Assembly: GCA_900320185.1 (NCBI GenBank)
Contig: ONRD01000003.1
Span: 62,001 to 126,000, forward strand
Direction of reading: 5' to 3'
DNA length: 64,000 bases
Source: an uncultured Bacteroidales bacterium
Lineage (GTDB): Bacteria; Bacteroidota; Bacteroidia; Bacteroidales; UBA932
Made by a program: the position numbers and the translations under genes. This document shows, piece by piece, positions 17,961-27,433 of this stretch (its first letter is position 1; each line of letters begins with the position of its first letter). The notes under the pieces were generated by a model. It did no database searches. It saw only the letters and a list, made by a program, of their open reading frames with translations, and was not told where the DNA came from.

Positions 17961-20900
17961 TTAGATGTCAAGGTCGAAAAGGAAACCGCAGTAGAAGCCG
18001 TCCTTGACAGGGTACTGGCTCCTCATGGTTTCAGGGATACCCTTGCTTGAGTTGAGGCAGACCCTCAGGCCGATTCCGGCTTCCGAAGGCAACCACAGGA
18101 AGTTGGAGAGGCGCAGCTCGATGTCTGCGCCCACGCTTCCAAGCCAGATGGACGAGGGTTCGTTCCCCGTCATCTCCCAGGGATGGACGTCGTCCCTGGT
18201 GACAGCCCTGGTCACGTCGGCGAAAGGAACCACCTCGATCCTTTTCAGGTAGAATGCGGGAGACAGTTTCGAAGACAGGCTGCCCGGTACCGCGAAAGGC
18301 ATCGCATAGTCGACGGAGAGTTTCCACTGCCTTCCGGTGAAATACTTCAGGGCGCCATCCAGCGTCGTCTCGGAGAAGCCTCTCGGAACAACGGCGGCGG
18401 AATTGTCGCCATAGCACCACTCGCCGCTGTGTTTCTGTCTCTGGACCAGGGCGGTGACCTTCATCCCGTGGGTCTGCCGCAGTCCGGGGAAATAGGAATA
18501 CACGTACGCATAGGTACAGGGCGTGTAGGAGGAACTGCTTCCCGGCCTGAAGCGGTAGCCCATGTCGAAGCCCGCTCCGTAACGGGGGAATATGCAGGAC
18601 GGCGGGGTGGCCTGCACGGCATAGGCGCGGACGGAGGCGGTCATCCTCCCGGCAAAGCTTTCCTTGCCGTAGGCTATGGTTTCGATCGTGCGGTAGCCGT
18701 TCCTGTTGCCGTCGTCGTCATATTCAGGCTCCACCGCCAGGACGTCACCGAGGAAACGGTTGTTGCTGAAGCCTAACCGCACCTGCGGGATGATCCCCTT
18801 GGACCAACCCCCGGAGCTGAAATTTAGAGGCAGGTAAACCCTCAGCGCGGCATCCAGGAGAGGTTTCCCGGTAAGGCTGCCGGCGGTGACGGAATGGTCG
18901 CCGACGGGCTTCCCGTCCTTTAGCTCGTTCTTTACAAGCAACCTTTGCACGGTCATGCTCTGCCTGTCGTTGAGGTCTGCGCTGAATTCGAAGACGGGAG
19001 GAAGTCCGGTATAAGTGTAGTTGAGATGGAAGGCGTTCCTCCACCGGGAATTGTCGTCGGGGTCCCTGTGGAAGGAGTGTCCGGCATAGCCGTACCCTGT
19101 TCCAAGCAGGTTCTGGAAGAACACGGTGGCTCCAAGCGCGGCGGAATGGTAGAACTCGTCCCCGGAGGCTTCCGTGATGTTGTCGTAGCTGAAATAGAAC
19201 GGTGCCCAGGAATGGAAATTGGGTTTCTGGAGTTTCGGGAAAGGCACGGGATCTGAAACGGGGGTGTCGGAGGCGAGCCTTTCCGCTTCGTCCCAGGCCG
19301 TTCCGGAGATGTCCCTCTCCTGCCGCGACAAGGTCTCGGCCACAGGGAAGGGACGGTAGTCGTCGAACCTGACCTTTTTTATCGGAAGGTCCTTTACGGC
19401 CGTGGCATAGAGCATCTGTCCGGCCTTGTAGGTACTCGGGTCCGCTGAGGATGCTACGGCCGAGTAGTAGAGGGTGTCGGCGGCGTCATCCGTGAAGGAT
19501 CCGTTGATTCCGTAGCGCGTGGACGTGACCTGGAAGCATTCTCCGGTATCCGGGTTGAAGGCATGCATTTCCATCACGCCCGTCCTGTCGCAGATGAATG
19601 AAACCATGTCCCGGAAAGTGCCCAGGTTCTGAAGTTCGAACGGACAGGGGCCCAGCAGCTTCTTGTAGGTGCCTTTTGCCCGGTCTATCTCGTAGAGTCC
19701 GATGCCGTTTTCCGAGACAGCCGCAGTGAAAAGCCTTTCACCAAGCCAGACCGGTTCTGTCACCTGGAGGGAATCCGGGGCTGCGTAGTGCCTCAGCTCG
19801 GCTCCGTCCGAAGATCTCAGGATGCTTATCCTGGTCCCTCCCTGAGGGGGATATTCGGCAGCGGCGATCAGCCTTCCGTCATCCGAGGGGACGCTGCAGA
19901 AATATTTCCCGTGCTCCGTCAGGTCCTTTATGAACCGCGGGTCTTCCATGCTGACATAACGGATCCTGGAATCGGAGGCCAGAGTCCAGCGGATGTCCCT
20001 TACCGGTTCGGTCCAGTAGATCCTGTCCATGTTGGGGTCGTAGTAGAGGCTGGATGTTCCTTCTGCGAACGAGCGTATCCTCCGCCTGCTTCCGTCAAGT
20101 CCTATCGAAACGAGGCTCATCGCCTTGTCCAGGCCGCTTTCAAGCGCTATTATCCTGGTTCCGTCCTTTGTGAACGTCCCGTTGTCGTAGTCGGTGTGGA
20201 GCTCCTGCGGCGCGGAGACCATCCTGTCCGGCATGAATGGCCCCCTCTCCCTGGCTTCTTCCTCCCAGATCTGCTTGAAACCGCTCTGGATAATCCTGAA
20301 CGAGGTGTCGAAGTCCCTTCCCGAGGCGTCCTTCACCGTCTTCTGGAGGTTGAACAGGCGCGGACGGGTGACCACCCTTCCGAAATATTCCCTGGTGAAG
20401 AAGGGGTCGTTGAAGAACACCCTGGCACCGGCAACAAGCATGTAACCGGCGCGGTAGTAGTCAGGAGCATAGTCTTTCTGTCCTCCGTACACCCACTGCC
20501 AGTAGTCCCTGTAGTCATCGCAGTCGAACGCGGGCATCATGTAGCCCAGGAAGGTGGACTGCCGGCCGCGGCCGGATGCGGACAGTGCGGTCTCCGCCAC
20601 CACGGCGTCCCCTTCAAGCAGCATGGGCCCGGGGAATATTCCCGCAAGGGCTCCGGCAGCCAGCTCTCCGGTGAGGAAGTGCAGCGGCCTGAATACCTTG
20701 ATCGAGCCGAACTGCATCTGGGCGGCGTGCCTCCCTTCGTGGATGGCCAGCTCCTTCTCCCACGGCATCGGAGTCGGCCCGTAAGCCTCCGGAACGGTGA
20801 ACATGTCCATCCTTTTCGGGGCCCAGGCTACGGAGGCGTTGGGAAAGGAGTTGTAGGCGTGAAGGACCACCGGCATCTTCGAAGAACAACTCTGCCCTAC

Positions 20901-21122
20901 CAGGAGTCCAGAAGACCAGCTGTTCATTATCCTGGCCGTTTCCAGCCTCCTTGCATATACCCTTGCCAGGGAGTCCATCCCCTCGGGATAGACAACCCGG
21001 AAATTCTCAGAGGAAAGCTCCATCCACCGGACCTTGAAAGGGTCGTTCCCCGCCGTGTTGAACTGGGCGGAAGCAAGGGTGCAGGAGAGGATTATGCATA
21101 AAGTCGTCAGGAGACGTTTCAT
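17961..21122 (-). CDS. Large secreted HExxH metalloprotease-like / TolB-like propeller / C-terminal barrel protein
   Basis: The 1053-residue protein begins with a signal peptide (MKRLLTTLCIILSCTLASAQ). Residues 30-200 resemble a peptidase-MA/gluzincin domain: HEGRH at 128-132 fits HExxH, and an EGDAVVAE segment near 170 could supply the third zinc ligand. Residues of about 310-600 read as repeated beta-propeller blades in the TolB/WD40 style (for example SDDGRLIAAAEYPPQGGTRISIL). From about 640 to the end the sequence looks like a transmembrane beta-barrel: alternating strands, many aromatic residues, and a final strand GFYCGFLFDLDI. The three-part architecture suggests an outer-membrane-anchored protein presenting a protease and a propeller in the periplasm. 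Activity and substrate are unknown. The downstream CpXC gene is probably cotranscribed. Confidence 0.65.
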   Translation of the reverse strand: MKRLLTTLCIILSCTLASAQFNTAGNDPFKVRWMELSSENFRVVYPEGMDSLARVYARRLETARIMNSWSSGLLVGQSCSSKMPVVLHAYNSFPNASVAWAPKRMDMFTVPEAYGPTPMPWEKELAIHEGRHAAQMQFGSIKVFRPLHFLTGELAAGALAGIFPGPMLLEGDAVVAETALSASGRGRQSTFLGYMMPAFDCDDYRDYWQWVYGGQKDYAPDYYRAGYMLVAGARVFFNDPFFTREYFGRVVTRPRLFNLQKTVKDASGRDFDTSFRIIQSGFKQIWEEEARERGPFMPDRMVSAPQELHTDYDNGTFTKDGTRIIALESGLDKAMSLVSIGLDGSRRRIRSFAEGTSSLYYDPNMDRIYWTEPVRDIRWTLASDSRIRYVSMEDPRFIKDLTEHGKYFCSVPSDDGRLIAAAEYPPQGGTRISILRSSDGAELRHYAAPDSLQVTEPVWLGERLFTAAVSENGIGLYEIDRAKGTYKKLLGPCPFELQNLGTFRDMVSFICDRTGVMEMHAFNPDTGECFQVTSTRYGINGSFTDDAADTLYYSAVASSADPSTYKAGQMLYATAVKDLPIKKVRFDDYRPFPVAETLSRQERDISGTAWDEAERLASDTPVSDPVPFPKLQKPNFHSWAPFYFSYDNITEASGDEFYHSAALGATVFFQNLLGTGYGYAGHSFHRDPDDNSRWRNAFHLNYTYTGLPPVFEFSADLNDRQSMTVQRLLVKNELKDGKPVGDHSVTAGSLTGKPLLDAALRVYLPLNFSSGGWSKGIIPQVRLGFSNNRFLGDVLAVEPEYDDDGNRNGYRTIETIAYGKESFAGRMTASVRAYAVQATPPSCIFPRYGAGFDMGYRFRPGSSSSYTPCTYAYVYSYFPGLRQTHGMKVTALVQRQKHSGEWCYGDNSAAVVPRGFSETTLDGALKYFTGRQWKLSVDYAMPFAVPGSLSSKLSPAFYLKRIEVVPFADVTRAVTRDDVHPWEMTGNEPSSIWLGSVGADIELRLSNFLWLPSEAGIGLRVCLNSSKGIPETMRSQYPVKDGFYCGFLFDLDI

Positions 21123-21195
21123 TGTCTGAGGGTTCTTTTTTTCGCTAAGATAGCCAAAACCATCGACATGATTGTTTGCAGAATGGTTTTTTTAG

Positions 21196-21203
21196 TAAAT
21201 TTG
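21196..21203 (+). promoter_or_regulatory. Candidate -7 element very close to a start codon
   Basis: TAAATTTG matches TAnnTTTG, with TTTG at 21175-21178 as a possible -33 (17-base spacer). It ends only four bases before the ATG at 21208, so transcription from it would give an almost leaderless mRNA. Confidence 0.4.
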
Positions 21204-21207
21204 TGAT

Positions 21208-22179
21208 ATGAGGAAACTCAAGGGATATTCTCTGGCGCTTCTGCTGGTTCTCCTTTGTTCGTGCCGCAACGGCGGCAAGGCGTCGCAGGGGAACCAGGAG
21301 CCTTCGTCGCGTCCTTTCCCCGAACCGGAGGTGCCGGGAATGGTCTCCGACCCTGCGGCCGCCGCCGACTATGTCGCAGCCAATTTCTGGAAGGCGTTCC
21401 TGGACACGTCCAGGATCTACCGGTCGGACACCACGATGGTGAACGGGGTTTCGAACGACGACGCGGAAAGCGCCATCGGGAAGTACCTGACGATCCTGGA
21501 GCAGTCCTGCCCTCTTGAAAAGGCCGTCAAGTACATCTCCGGCTTCGAGCAGTCCCTCGAACGGTTCGCTTCCGTCGACACCTCCTCCACCTTTTTCCCT
21601 TTCTTCGAAAAGCAGGTCTCCAGATACCTCTACGACCCTAATTCCCCGGTCAGGAGCGAGGACCTCTATCTTCCCTTCGTTTCCAGGCTGGCGGAATCGC
21701 CCCTGTCGACCGAGGCGATGAGGCCGGCATATGCCCACGATGCCAGGATGTGCGCCATAAACAGGACAGGGACCAGGGCCGCCGACATCTCTTTCACCGA
21801 CCTTCACGGCAAGAGGCACAGCCTCTACGGAACCAAGGCCGCCTACACCCTTCTCTTCTTCTCGAATCCGGGTTGTCCGGCCTGCAAGGAAATAACGGAA
21901 ACCCTTCAGGCCAGCCCGAAGGTCGCATACATGCTCGAGGAGGGAGACCTGGCGGTGGTGAACGTCTACATCGACCGGGAACTGGACAAATGGAGGGAAT
22001 ATGCCTCGGAGTATCCCGACTCCTGGACTTGCGGATACGACCAGGACTACAGGGTACGTTCCGACGTGACTTACAACGTAAGGGCGATCCCTTCCCTGTA
22101 CATGCTGGATTCGGACAAGGTGGTGCTCTTGAAGGATGCAACCACCGAGTCCGTCATGGCCTTCATCAACGGATTGTAA
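21208..22179 (+). CDS. DUF5106-type lipoprotein with C-terminal thioredoxin domain
   Basis: The 323-residue protein starts MRKLKGYSLALLLVLLCSC, a lipobox with the Cys at position 19. The middle is helical, in the manner of DUF5106 (AADYVAANFWKAFLDTS). The C-terminal thioredoxin fold has FFSNPGCPACKEITE, with redox cysteines 223 and 226, and a cis-Pro region NVRAIPSLYML. It is likely a periplasmic disulfide reductase or maturation factor. It leads a tight run: galM starts 14 bases later, then thyA, folA and two transporters. The functional link to galactose or folate metabolism is not evident and may be only operon packing. Confidence 0.8.
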   Translation: MRKLKGYSLALLLVLLCSCRNGGKASQGNQEPSSRPFPEPEVPGMVSDPAAAADYVAANFWKAFLDTSRIYRSDTTMVNGVSNDDAESAIGKYLTILEQSCPLEKAVKYISGFEQSLERFASVDTSSTFFPFFEKQVSRYLYDPNSPVRSEDLYLPFVSRLAESPLSTEAMRPAYAHDARMCAINRTGTRAADISFTDLHGKRHSLYGTKAAYTLLFFSNPGCPACKEITETLQASPKVAYMLEEGDLAVVNVYIDRELDKWREYASEYPDSWTCGYDQDYRVRSDVTYNVRAIPSLYMLDSDKVVLLKDATTESVMAFINGL

Positions 22180-22193
22180 ACCAAAGGAAAGAT

Positions 22194-23252
22194 ATGCAGA
22201 TTCAAAGACAATTGTGGGGAAAGTCCCCCGAAGGGAAGGAGATATTCCTTTACACGCTGACCAACTCGGGCGGAGCTTTCGTCCGCCTGGCCGACATCGG
22301 TGCTGCGGTAGTGTCCGTCGTCGTGCCGGACAAGGACGGTAAACTTGCCGACGTGGTGCTTGGATACCCTTCCGCTGAAAGCTATTTCGGAGACGGTCCC
22401 TGCGCCGGCAAGTGCCCCGGAAGGTATGCCAACAGGATAGCCGGAGGTAAGTTCTCCCTTGACGGAAACGATTACACCCTCCCGGTGAACAACGGTCCAA
22501 ACCATCTCCACGGAGGTCCGGAAGGATTCCAGAACAAGGTCTGGGAGAGCAGGGTCGACGGGGACGCCGTGGAGTTCATGTACTTCTCCGAAGACGGTGA
22601 AGCCGGCTATCCCGGAAACCTCAAGGTGGTTGCCCGCTACCAGTGGGGCGAGGACGACACCCTCAAGCTTACCTTCACTGCGGTCTCCGACAAGCCTACG
22701 GTGGCGAACTTCACCAACCACGCCTATTTCAACCTCAACGGAGAAGGCGACGGAGACATTCTCGGGCACCTTCTCAAGCTCAACGCGTCGGTCTATCTCC
22801 CGACAGACGGGACCCTCATACCCTTGGGAGAGCCGGACCCGGTTGCAGGAACACCGATGGATTTCCTTGAATTCACCCCGATCGGATCCAGGATCAAAGA
22901 AGATTTTCCCGCGCTCAACTACGGGAAAGGCTACGACAACTGCTTCATGATCGACGGATGGGAAAGCGGACAGCTCCAGGCTGCGGCAAAGCTGTATTCT
23001 CCCAAGAGCGGACGTCTGCTTGAGGTTTTCACGACCCAGCCGGCCGTGCAGGTCTACACCGGAAACTGGCTTGCAGGATGTCCCGTGGCCAAATGCGGCC
23101 GCAGCTACTTCGACTACGAAGGAGTGGCGATAGAATGCCAGCATTGCCCCGACTCTCCGAACAAACCTGACTATCCCACCACTGTTCTCCGTCCGGGAGA
23201 AACCCTTGAAGAGGCGATAATCTGGCAGTTCTCAACAAAAGAATCCCTATGA
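22194..23252 (+). CDS. galM: Aldose 1-epimerase (mutarotase)
   Basis: GalM interconverts alpha and beta anomers of galactose or glucose. The start at 22194 follows AAAGGAAAG, a good ribosome-binding site, and gives 352 residues. Family motifs are present: [16 protein letters not shown] (substrate His), [14 protein letters not shown] (catalytic His), KGYDNCFM and [14 protein letters not shown] (catalytic Glu). The stop overlaps the thyA start as ATGA, so translation is probably coupled. The frame is open well upstream, inside the DUF5106 gene, but that part is a shadow. Confidence 0.94.
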   Translation: MQIQRQLWGKSPEGKEIFLYTLTNSGGAFVRLADIGAAVVSVVVPDKDGKLADVVLGYPSAESYFGDGPCAGKCPGRYANRIAGGKFSLDGNDYTLPVNNGPNHLHGGPEGFQNKVWESRVDGDAVEFMYFSEDGEAGYPGNLKVVARYQWGEDDTLKLTFTAVSDKPTVANFTNHAYFNLNGEGDGDILGHLLKLNASVYLPTDGTLIPLGEPDPVAGTPMDFLEFTPIGSRIKEDFPALNYGKGYDNCFMIDGWESGQLQAAAKLYSPKSGRLLEVFTTQPAVQVYTGNWLAGCPVAKCGRSYFDYEGVAIECQHCPDSPNKPDYPTTVLRPGETLEEAIIWQFSTKESL

Positions 23253-24043
23253 AACAGTATCTAGACCTGCTGAGGAGGATAATGGACGAAGGGGTCGTCA
23301 AGCACGACCGTACGGGTGTCGGAACCAAGAGCGTCTTTGGACACCAGATGAGGTTCGACCTCCAGGAAGGGTTCCCGCTCCTGACGACGAAGAAGGTTTT
23401 CCTGAAAGGGATCATCCATGAACTTCTCTGGTTCATCTCCGGAGACACCAACATCAAGTACCTCCTTGACCACAACGTCCACATCTGGGACGAGTGGGCC
23501 GACGAAAACGGCGACCTCGGTCCGGTTTACGGCCATCAGTGGAGGTCCTGGCCCGCCCCGGACGGAAGGAGCATTGACCAGCTCGGGCAGGTAGTGGACA
23601 TGATCGCGAACAATCCCGATTCGCGCAGGATGCTTGTCTGTGCATGGAATCCGGGGGAAGTGGACAAGATGGCCCTGCCTCCATGCCACTGCCTGTTCCA
23701 GTTCTATGTGGCGGAAGGCAAGCTGTCCTGCCAGCTTTACCAGAGAAGCGCAGACACCTTCCTGGGCGTTCCCTTCAACATCGCATCCTATGCCTTGCTC
23801 ACGATGATGATCGCGCAGACTTGCGGACTCCGTCCCGGGGAGTTCATCCACACGACGGGGGACACCCACATCTATCTCAATCATTTCGACCAGGTGAAGG
23901 AGCAGCTCTCCCGCCAGCCCCGTCCCCTTCCGAGGATGGTACTGAACCCGGAAGTGAAATCGGTTTTCGATTTCAAGGCCGAAGACTTCTCCCTTGAAGG
24001 ATACGATCCATGGCCGGCCATCAAGGCCCCTGTAGCCGTGTAG
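23249..24043 (+). CDS. thyA: Thymidylate synthase
   Basis: ThyA methylates dUMP to dTMP using methylenetetrahydrofolate. The 264-residue length equals that of the E. coli enzyme and the sequence aligns without gaps by eye: [33 protein letters not shown], the nucleophile in ALPPCHC (Cys146 by that alignment), [17 protein letters not shown] and [12 protein letters not shown]. It overlaps galM by four bases and is followed 33 bases later by folA, which regenerates the tetrahydrofolate that ThyA oxidises to dihydrofolate. Confidence 0.98.
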   Translation: MKQYLDLLRRIMDEGVVKHDRTGVGTKSVFGHQMRFDLQEGFPLLTTKKVFLKGIIHELLWFISGDTNIKYLLDHNVHIWDEWADENGDLGPVYGHQWRSWPAPDGRSIDQLGQVVDMIANNPDSRRMLVCAWNPGEVDKMALPPCHCLFQFYVAEGKLSCQLYQRSADTFLGVPFNIASYALLTMMIAQTCGLRPGEFIHTTGDTHIYLNHFDQVKEQLSRQPRPLPRMVLNPEVKSVFDFKAEDFSLEGYDPWPAIKAPVAV

Positions 24044-24076
24044 CGGTCAATAATAAAGCTTATCGTTAAGAGGAAT

Positions 24077-24583
24077 ATGGAAAAGTGTATCATAGTGGCG
24101 ATCGCCGACAACAGGGCTATCGGCAAGGCCAACGCCCTTCTGTGGCACATCGCGGAAGACATGAAGTATTTCCGTGTCACGACAACCGGTTCTCCCGTGG
24201 TGATGGGATGGATGACCTTCCAGTCCATAGGAGGGAAACCCCTCCCGAAAAGGGACAATGTCGTGATCTCGATCTTCCCATGGCCGGACAGGCCGGAGGG
24301 AATAAAGGTGGCCGGCAGCCTTGAGGAAGCCTACTCCATGGTGGATCCTTCCGCCCGGAAGGTGTTCGTCATGGGCGGAGGAGAAACCTACCGCCAGGCG
24401 CTTCCCACAGCGGACAAGCTGTACATCACGCACGTCCATGCCACGATCGAGGACGCCGACACGTTCTTCCCCGTGATCGATCCAGGAATATGGGAGGTTG
24501 AGTCTACGACTCCAGTGGCAGTGGATCCGGAAACCGGCTACGGTTACGAATTCACGGTTTACAGAAGAAGACAGGTCCGCTAA
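24077..24583 (+). CDS. folA: Dihydrofolate reductase
   Basis: FolA reduces dihydrofolate to tetrahydrofolate and pairs functionally with the preceding thyA. The 168-residue protein shows IVAIADNRAIGKANALLW, the catalytic acid in WHIAEDMKYF (Asp aligned with E. coli Asp27), SPVVMGWMTFQSIGG, VFVMGGGETYRQAL and DADTFFP. The usual MGRxT, whose Arg contacts NADPH, reads MGWMT here. A purine-rich AAGAGGAAT precedes the ATG. Only 12 bases separate it from the first transporter start chosen below. Confidence 0.95.
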   Translation: MEKCIIVAIADNRAIGKANALLWHIAEDMKYFRVTTTGSPVVMGWMTFQSIGGKPLPKRDNVVISIFPWPDRPEGIKVAGSLEEAYSMVDPSARKVFVMGGGETYRQALPTADKLYITHVHATIEDADTFFPVIDPGIWEVESTTPVAVDPETGYGYEFTVYRRRQVR

Positions 24584-24595
24584 CCGGTGTCAGGG

Positions 24596-25894
24596 ATGGA
24601 CTCCGGAGGAAGGGAGAATTTCGGCAGCAGGGCTGCGGTGATAATGGCCATGGCCGGATCGTCCATAGGCCTTGGCAACATCTGGCGGTTCCCTTACATG
24701 GCAGGGGAATACGGAGGTGCAGCTTTCATCGTGATCTACATCCTTTGCTCGTTCTTCCTTTCCCTTCCGATATTCTTTTCAGAAGCGGTCATCGGCAGAA
24801 GGAGCCGATCCAACGCTATCGGCGCGATGAAAAGGCTGGCGCCGGGAAGCGCCTGGACGGTGCTCGGCTACCTTAGCGTGATAACTCCGGTGATAATCGT
24901 GTCCTACTACAGCGTTGTGGGAGGCTGGTCCGTAGATTATCTGCTGAAGTCATTCTCCCTGGATTTCGGACAGTTCGTACCGACGGGGCCGAAAGTCCTT
25001 CTTTTCAACACCGTTTTCCTTGCCGTCTCGGCCGCCATCGTTGCGCTTGGGGTGAAGGGTGGAATCGAAAAGTTCAGCAAATTCTCCATTCCGCTTCTTT
25101 TCGTGCTCATAGTTGTGATCCTCGTCTATTCGGTCCGGATGCCGGGGGCCGGAAAGGGCACGGAATACCTCCTCAGGCCGGACTTTTCCAAGGTTACTCC
25201 GCGGACTTTCGCCTTCGCCCTGGGACAGAGTTTCTATTCCCTTTCCCTCGGGATGGGGATAATAATCACATATTCATCCTACGTGCACAAGGAGGAGAAC
25301 CTCATGGTCTCCGGTGTCGGGACGGCTGTAGCCGACTTGATGTTCGCCATCCTCGCCGGCTTCGCCATCATGCCGGCCGTCTTTTCTGCCGGGATAAAGC
25401 CTGATGCAGGTCCAGGGTTGATCTTTGAAACCCTCCCCTTCGTGTTCACAAGGATGGGAGAGGCTTCTCCCCTGGTGGGGACAGCCGTTGCAGTCATGTT
25501 CTTCCTCACTATCATCGTCGCCGCCATGACATCCTCGATCTCGCTCCTGGAGGTAGGTGTCGCCTATTTCGTAGAGGAGAAGAAGATGAAGCGGCCGCTG
25601 GCCTGCATCGTCGTGTTTGCCATCGCGTGGCTGCTCGGGCTTTCAAGCGTGTTCTCACAGAAGGCCTTCGGGCTGACGGACGCCTTCTCTTCCAACATCC
25701 TGCTGACCGTCGGAGCCTTGCTGGTGGTCCTGTTCGTCGGATGGAAGATGAAGAAGGAAGATGTGCGGGACGAGATAACGGATGGCGGGACCAGGCCCGG
25801 AAACGGCAAGCTGTTCCCCGTCGTCTATTTCCTTATCCGCTACCTTGCCCCTGTCGCCGTCCTGGTCATATTCTTCTCAAACTTCTTCCTGTAA
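24596..25894 (+). CDS. Sodium-dependent transporter, NSS/SNF family (copy 1)
   Basis: The protein (432 residues from ATG 24596; a GTG at 24587 is an alternative) has the NSS hallmark AVIMAMAGSSIGLGNIWRFPYMAGEYGG in its first helix, where the unwound segment binds sodium and substrate. About eleven hydrophobic segments follow, with the conserved SYYSVVGGWSVDYLL and GQSFYSLSLGMGIIITYSSY regions. NSS proteins import amino acids or related solutes with sodium; the substrate cannot be read. I prefer the ATG because the tandem copy begins the same way. The second copy starts within this gene's stop codon. Confidence 0.93.
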   Translation: MDSGGRENFGSRAAVIMAMAGSSIGLGNIWRFPYMAGEYGGAAFIVIYILCSFFLSLPIFFSEAVIGRRSRSNAIGAMKRLAPGSAWTVLGYLSVITPVIIVSYYSVVGGWSVDYLLKSFSLDFGQFVPTGPKVLLFNTVFLAVSAAIVALGVKGGIEKFSKFSIPLLFVLIVVILVYSVRMPGAGKGTEYLLRPDFSKVTPRTFAFALGQSFYSLSLGMGIIITYSSYVHKEENLMVSGVGTAVADLMFAILAGFAIMPAVFSAGIKPDAGPGLIFETLPFVFTRMGEASPLVGTAVAVMFFLTIIVAAMTSSISLLEVGVAYFVEEKKMKRPLACIVVFAIAWLLGLSSVFSQKAFGLTDAFSSNILLTVGALLVVLFVGWKMKKEDVRDEITDGGTRPGNGKLFPVVYFLIRYLAPVAVLVIFFSNFFL

Positions 25895-27255
25895 TGGCAT
25901 CAAGGGAACACTTTGGAAGCCGTGCCGCGGTTATCATGGCTATGGCGGGGTCTGCGATAGGCCTCGGCAACATCTGGCGTTTCCCTTTCATCGCAGGGCA
26001 GTACGGAGGAGCGGCATTCATCCTCGTTTACATCTTTTTCTGCCTGCTTGTGTCCCTTCCGATCCTTTTGTGCGAGTCGGTGATCGGCCGCAGGACCCAC
26101 AAGAATACGGTGGGGGCCATGAAGGAGCTGGCCCCTGGCTCCGGGTGGAAGTTCCTGGGACTCCTGACAGTCATAGCTCCGGTCATCCTTCTGTCCTACT
26201 ACAGTGTCGTGGGCGGCTGGTCGGTAGAGTATCTTTACAAGGCCGTCACCCTGCAGTTCCGTCCAGAGGCGGCTTCGGAAGTGCCCGGGATGTTCGGAAG
26301 TTTCGTTTCCTCGTCCGGAAGGCCGGTCCTTTGCCTTTTCGTGTTCCTGGCCATAACCGCCGGCATAGTCTACCTTGGTGTCAAGAAAGGGATTGAGAGA
26401 TTCAGCAAGGTGTCGATGCCGGTCCTCTTTGTCCTTGTGCTGGTGATAGCGGTTTATTCGATGACTCTGGCCGGGTCTAATGAAGGCGTGCAGTACCTGG
26501 TCCGCCCGGACTTCTCGAAACTTACCCCGGATGCCCTGGCCGCCGCCCTTGGCCAGAGTTTCTTCTCCCTCTCGCTTGGAGCCGGCACCATGCTGACCTA
26601 TTCATCCTATGTCAGCAAGGATGAGGACCTGGTTGCCTCCGGAGCGGGAACTGCGGTTTCCGACCTGCTCTTTGCCGTCCTTGCCGGCTTCGCCGTCATG
26701 CCGGCCGTGTTCGCCTCCGGCATCGCTCCGACAGCCGGGCCCGGACTGGTGTTCGAGACCCTGCCTTTCATCTTTGCCAAGATGGGATCGGCGGCTGGAT
26801 TCATGAGTGCGGCAGCGTCGGTCGTTTTCTTCCTGACGATCCTGGTGGCCGCCCTTACATCCTCGATTTCCATGATGGAAGTCGGGGTCGCCTACCTTGT
26901 CGAAGAGCGGCATGTCTCCCGTCACCGTGCCACTCTGGGAATATTCTTCTTCTCGTTTGCGGCAGGCATTCTCTGTTCCCTTTCATTCGGCCCTCTCTCC
27001 GGCGTGAAGATCGCCGGGAACAGCATATTCGATTTCCTTGACAAGCTGTGTTCCAACTGGCTGCTTACCCTCGGAGCCCTCTTCTTCTGCCTGTTCGTGG
27101 GATGGAAGATGGACAAGTCCGCAGTCCGGGATGAACTCACCAACGGCGGGTCCAGGACGTTCAATGCACGGGTGTTCCCTGTCATCTATTTCCTTGTCAG
27201 GTATATCGCTCCCGCGGCAATACTGCTGGTCTTCCTTTCCGGAGTAATTGGCTGA
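25894..27255 (+). CDS. Sodium-dependent transporter, NSS/SNF family (copy 2)
   Basis: This 453-residue tandem paralogue starts in TAATG, overlapping the preceding stop by one base. It repeats the same motifs (FGSRAAVIMAMAGSAIGLGN, SYYSVVGGWSVEYLYKAV, GQSFFSLSLGAGTMLTYSS). Differences include an insertion of about 20 residues after the early helices (LQFRPEAASEVPGMFGSF) and another near SLSFGPLSGVKIAGNSIF. It presumably arose by tandem duplication; the two copies may have different substrates or form a pair. It ends the six-gene run that starts at the DUF5106 gene. Confidence 0.93.
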   Translation: MASREHFGSRAAVIMAMAGSAIGLGNIWRFPFIAGQYGGAAFILVYIFFCLLVSLPILLCESVIGRRTHKNTVGAMKELAPGSGWKFLGLLTVIAPVILLSYYSVVGGWSVEYLYKAVTLQFRPEAASEVPGMFGSFVSSSGRPVLCLFVFLAITAGIVYLGVKKGIERFSKVSMPVLFVLVLVIAVYSMTLAGSNEGVQYLVRPDFSKLTPDALAAALGQSFFSLSLGAGTMLTYSSYVSKDEDLVASGAGTAVSDLLFAVLAGFAVMPAVFASGIAPTAGPGLVFETLPFIFAKMGSAAGFMSAAASVVFFLTILVAALTSSISMMEVGVAYLVEERHVSRHRATLGIFFFSFAAGILCSLSFGPLSGVKIAGNSIFDFLDKLCSNWLLTLGALFFCLFVGWKMDKSAVRDELTNGGSRTFNARVFPVIYFLVRYIAPAAILLVFLSGVIG

Positions 27256-27264
27256 ACGCTGCTG

Positions 27265-27399
27265 TTACGTCCACCCCGTGTCCGAATATTCCGCGCCGTC
27301 ATCATACAGGGGTTCGCTTTTAAGATAATCGGCGACATGCCTGAGGATTGCAAGTGCCTCATCCTCGGCGTAAGTGTTTTCAGTCTCGATCTGAATCAA
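27265..27399 (-). pseudogene. Short ORF or C-terminal remnant of an unknown gene
   Basis: The minus strand is open and coding-like from a stop near 27436 to TAA at 27267-27265, with codon use resembling neighbouring genes. It ends in the acidic sequence DDGAEYSDTGWT. The only start-like codon is a TTG at 27399, giving 44 residues containing ENTYAEDEALAILRHVADYL. With no ATG and the AT-rich orphan immediately upstream, this is best read as the 3' end of a gene truncated by an insertion, or a small unannotated gene. I do not recognise the family. Confidence 0.35.
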
Positions 27400-27433
27400 T
27401 CCTCGTTTTTGGATGTGCGAAATGTTTCTTGAA

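Noticed and set aside
21750..22193. N-terminal extension of galM
   Set aside because: The open frame overlaps the DUF5106 gene in another frame; the ribosome-binding site and family N-terminus point to 22194.
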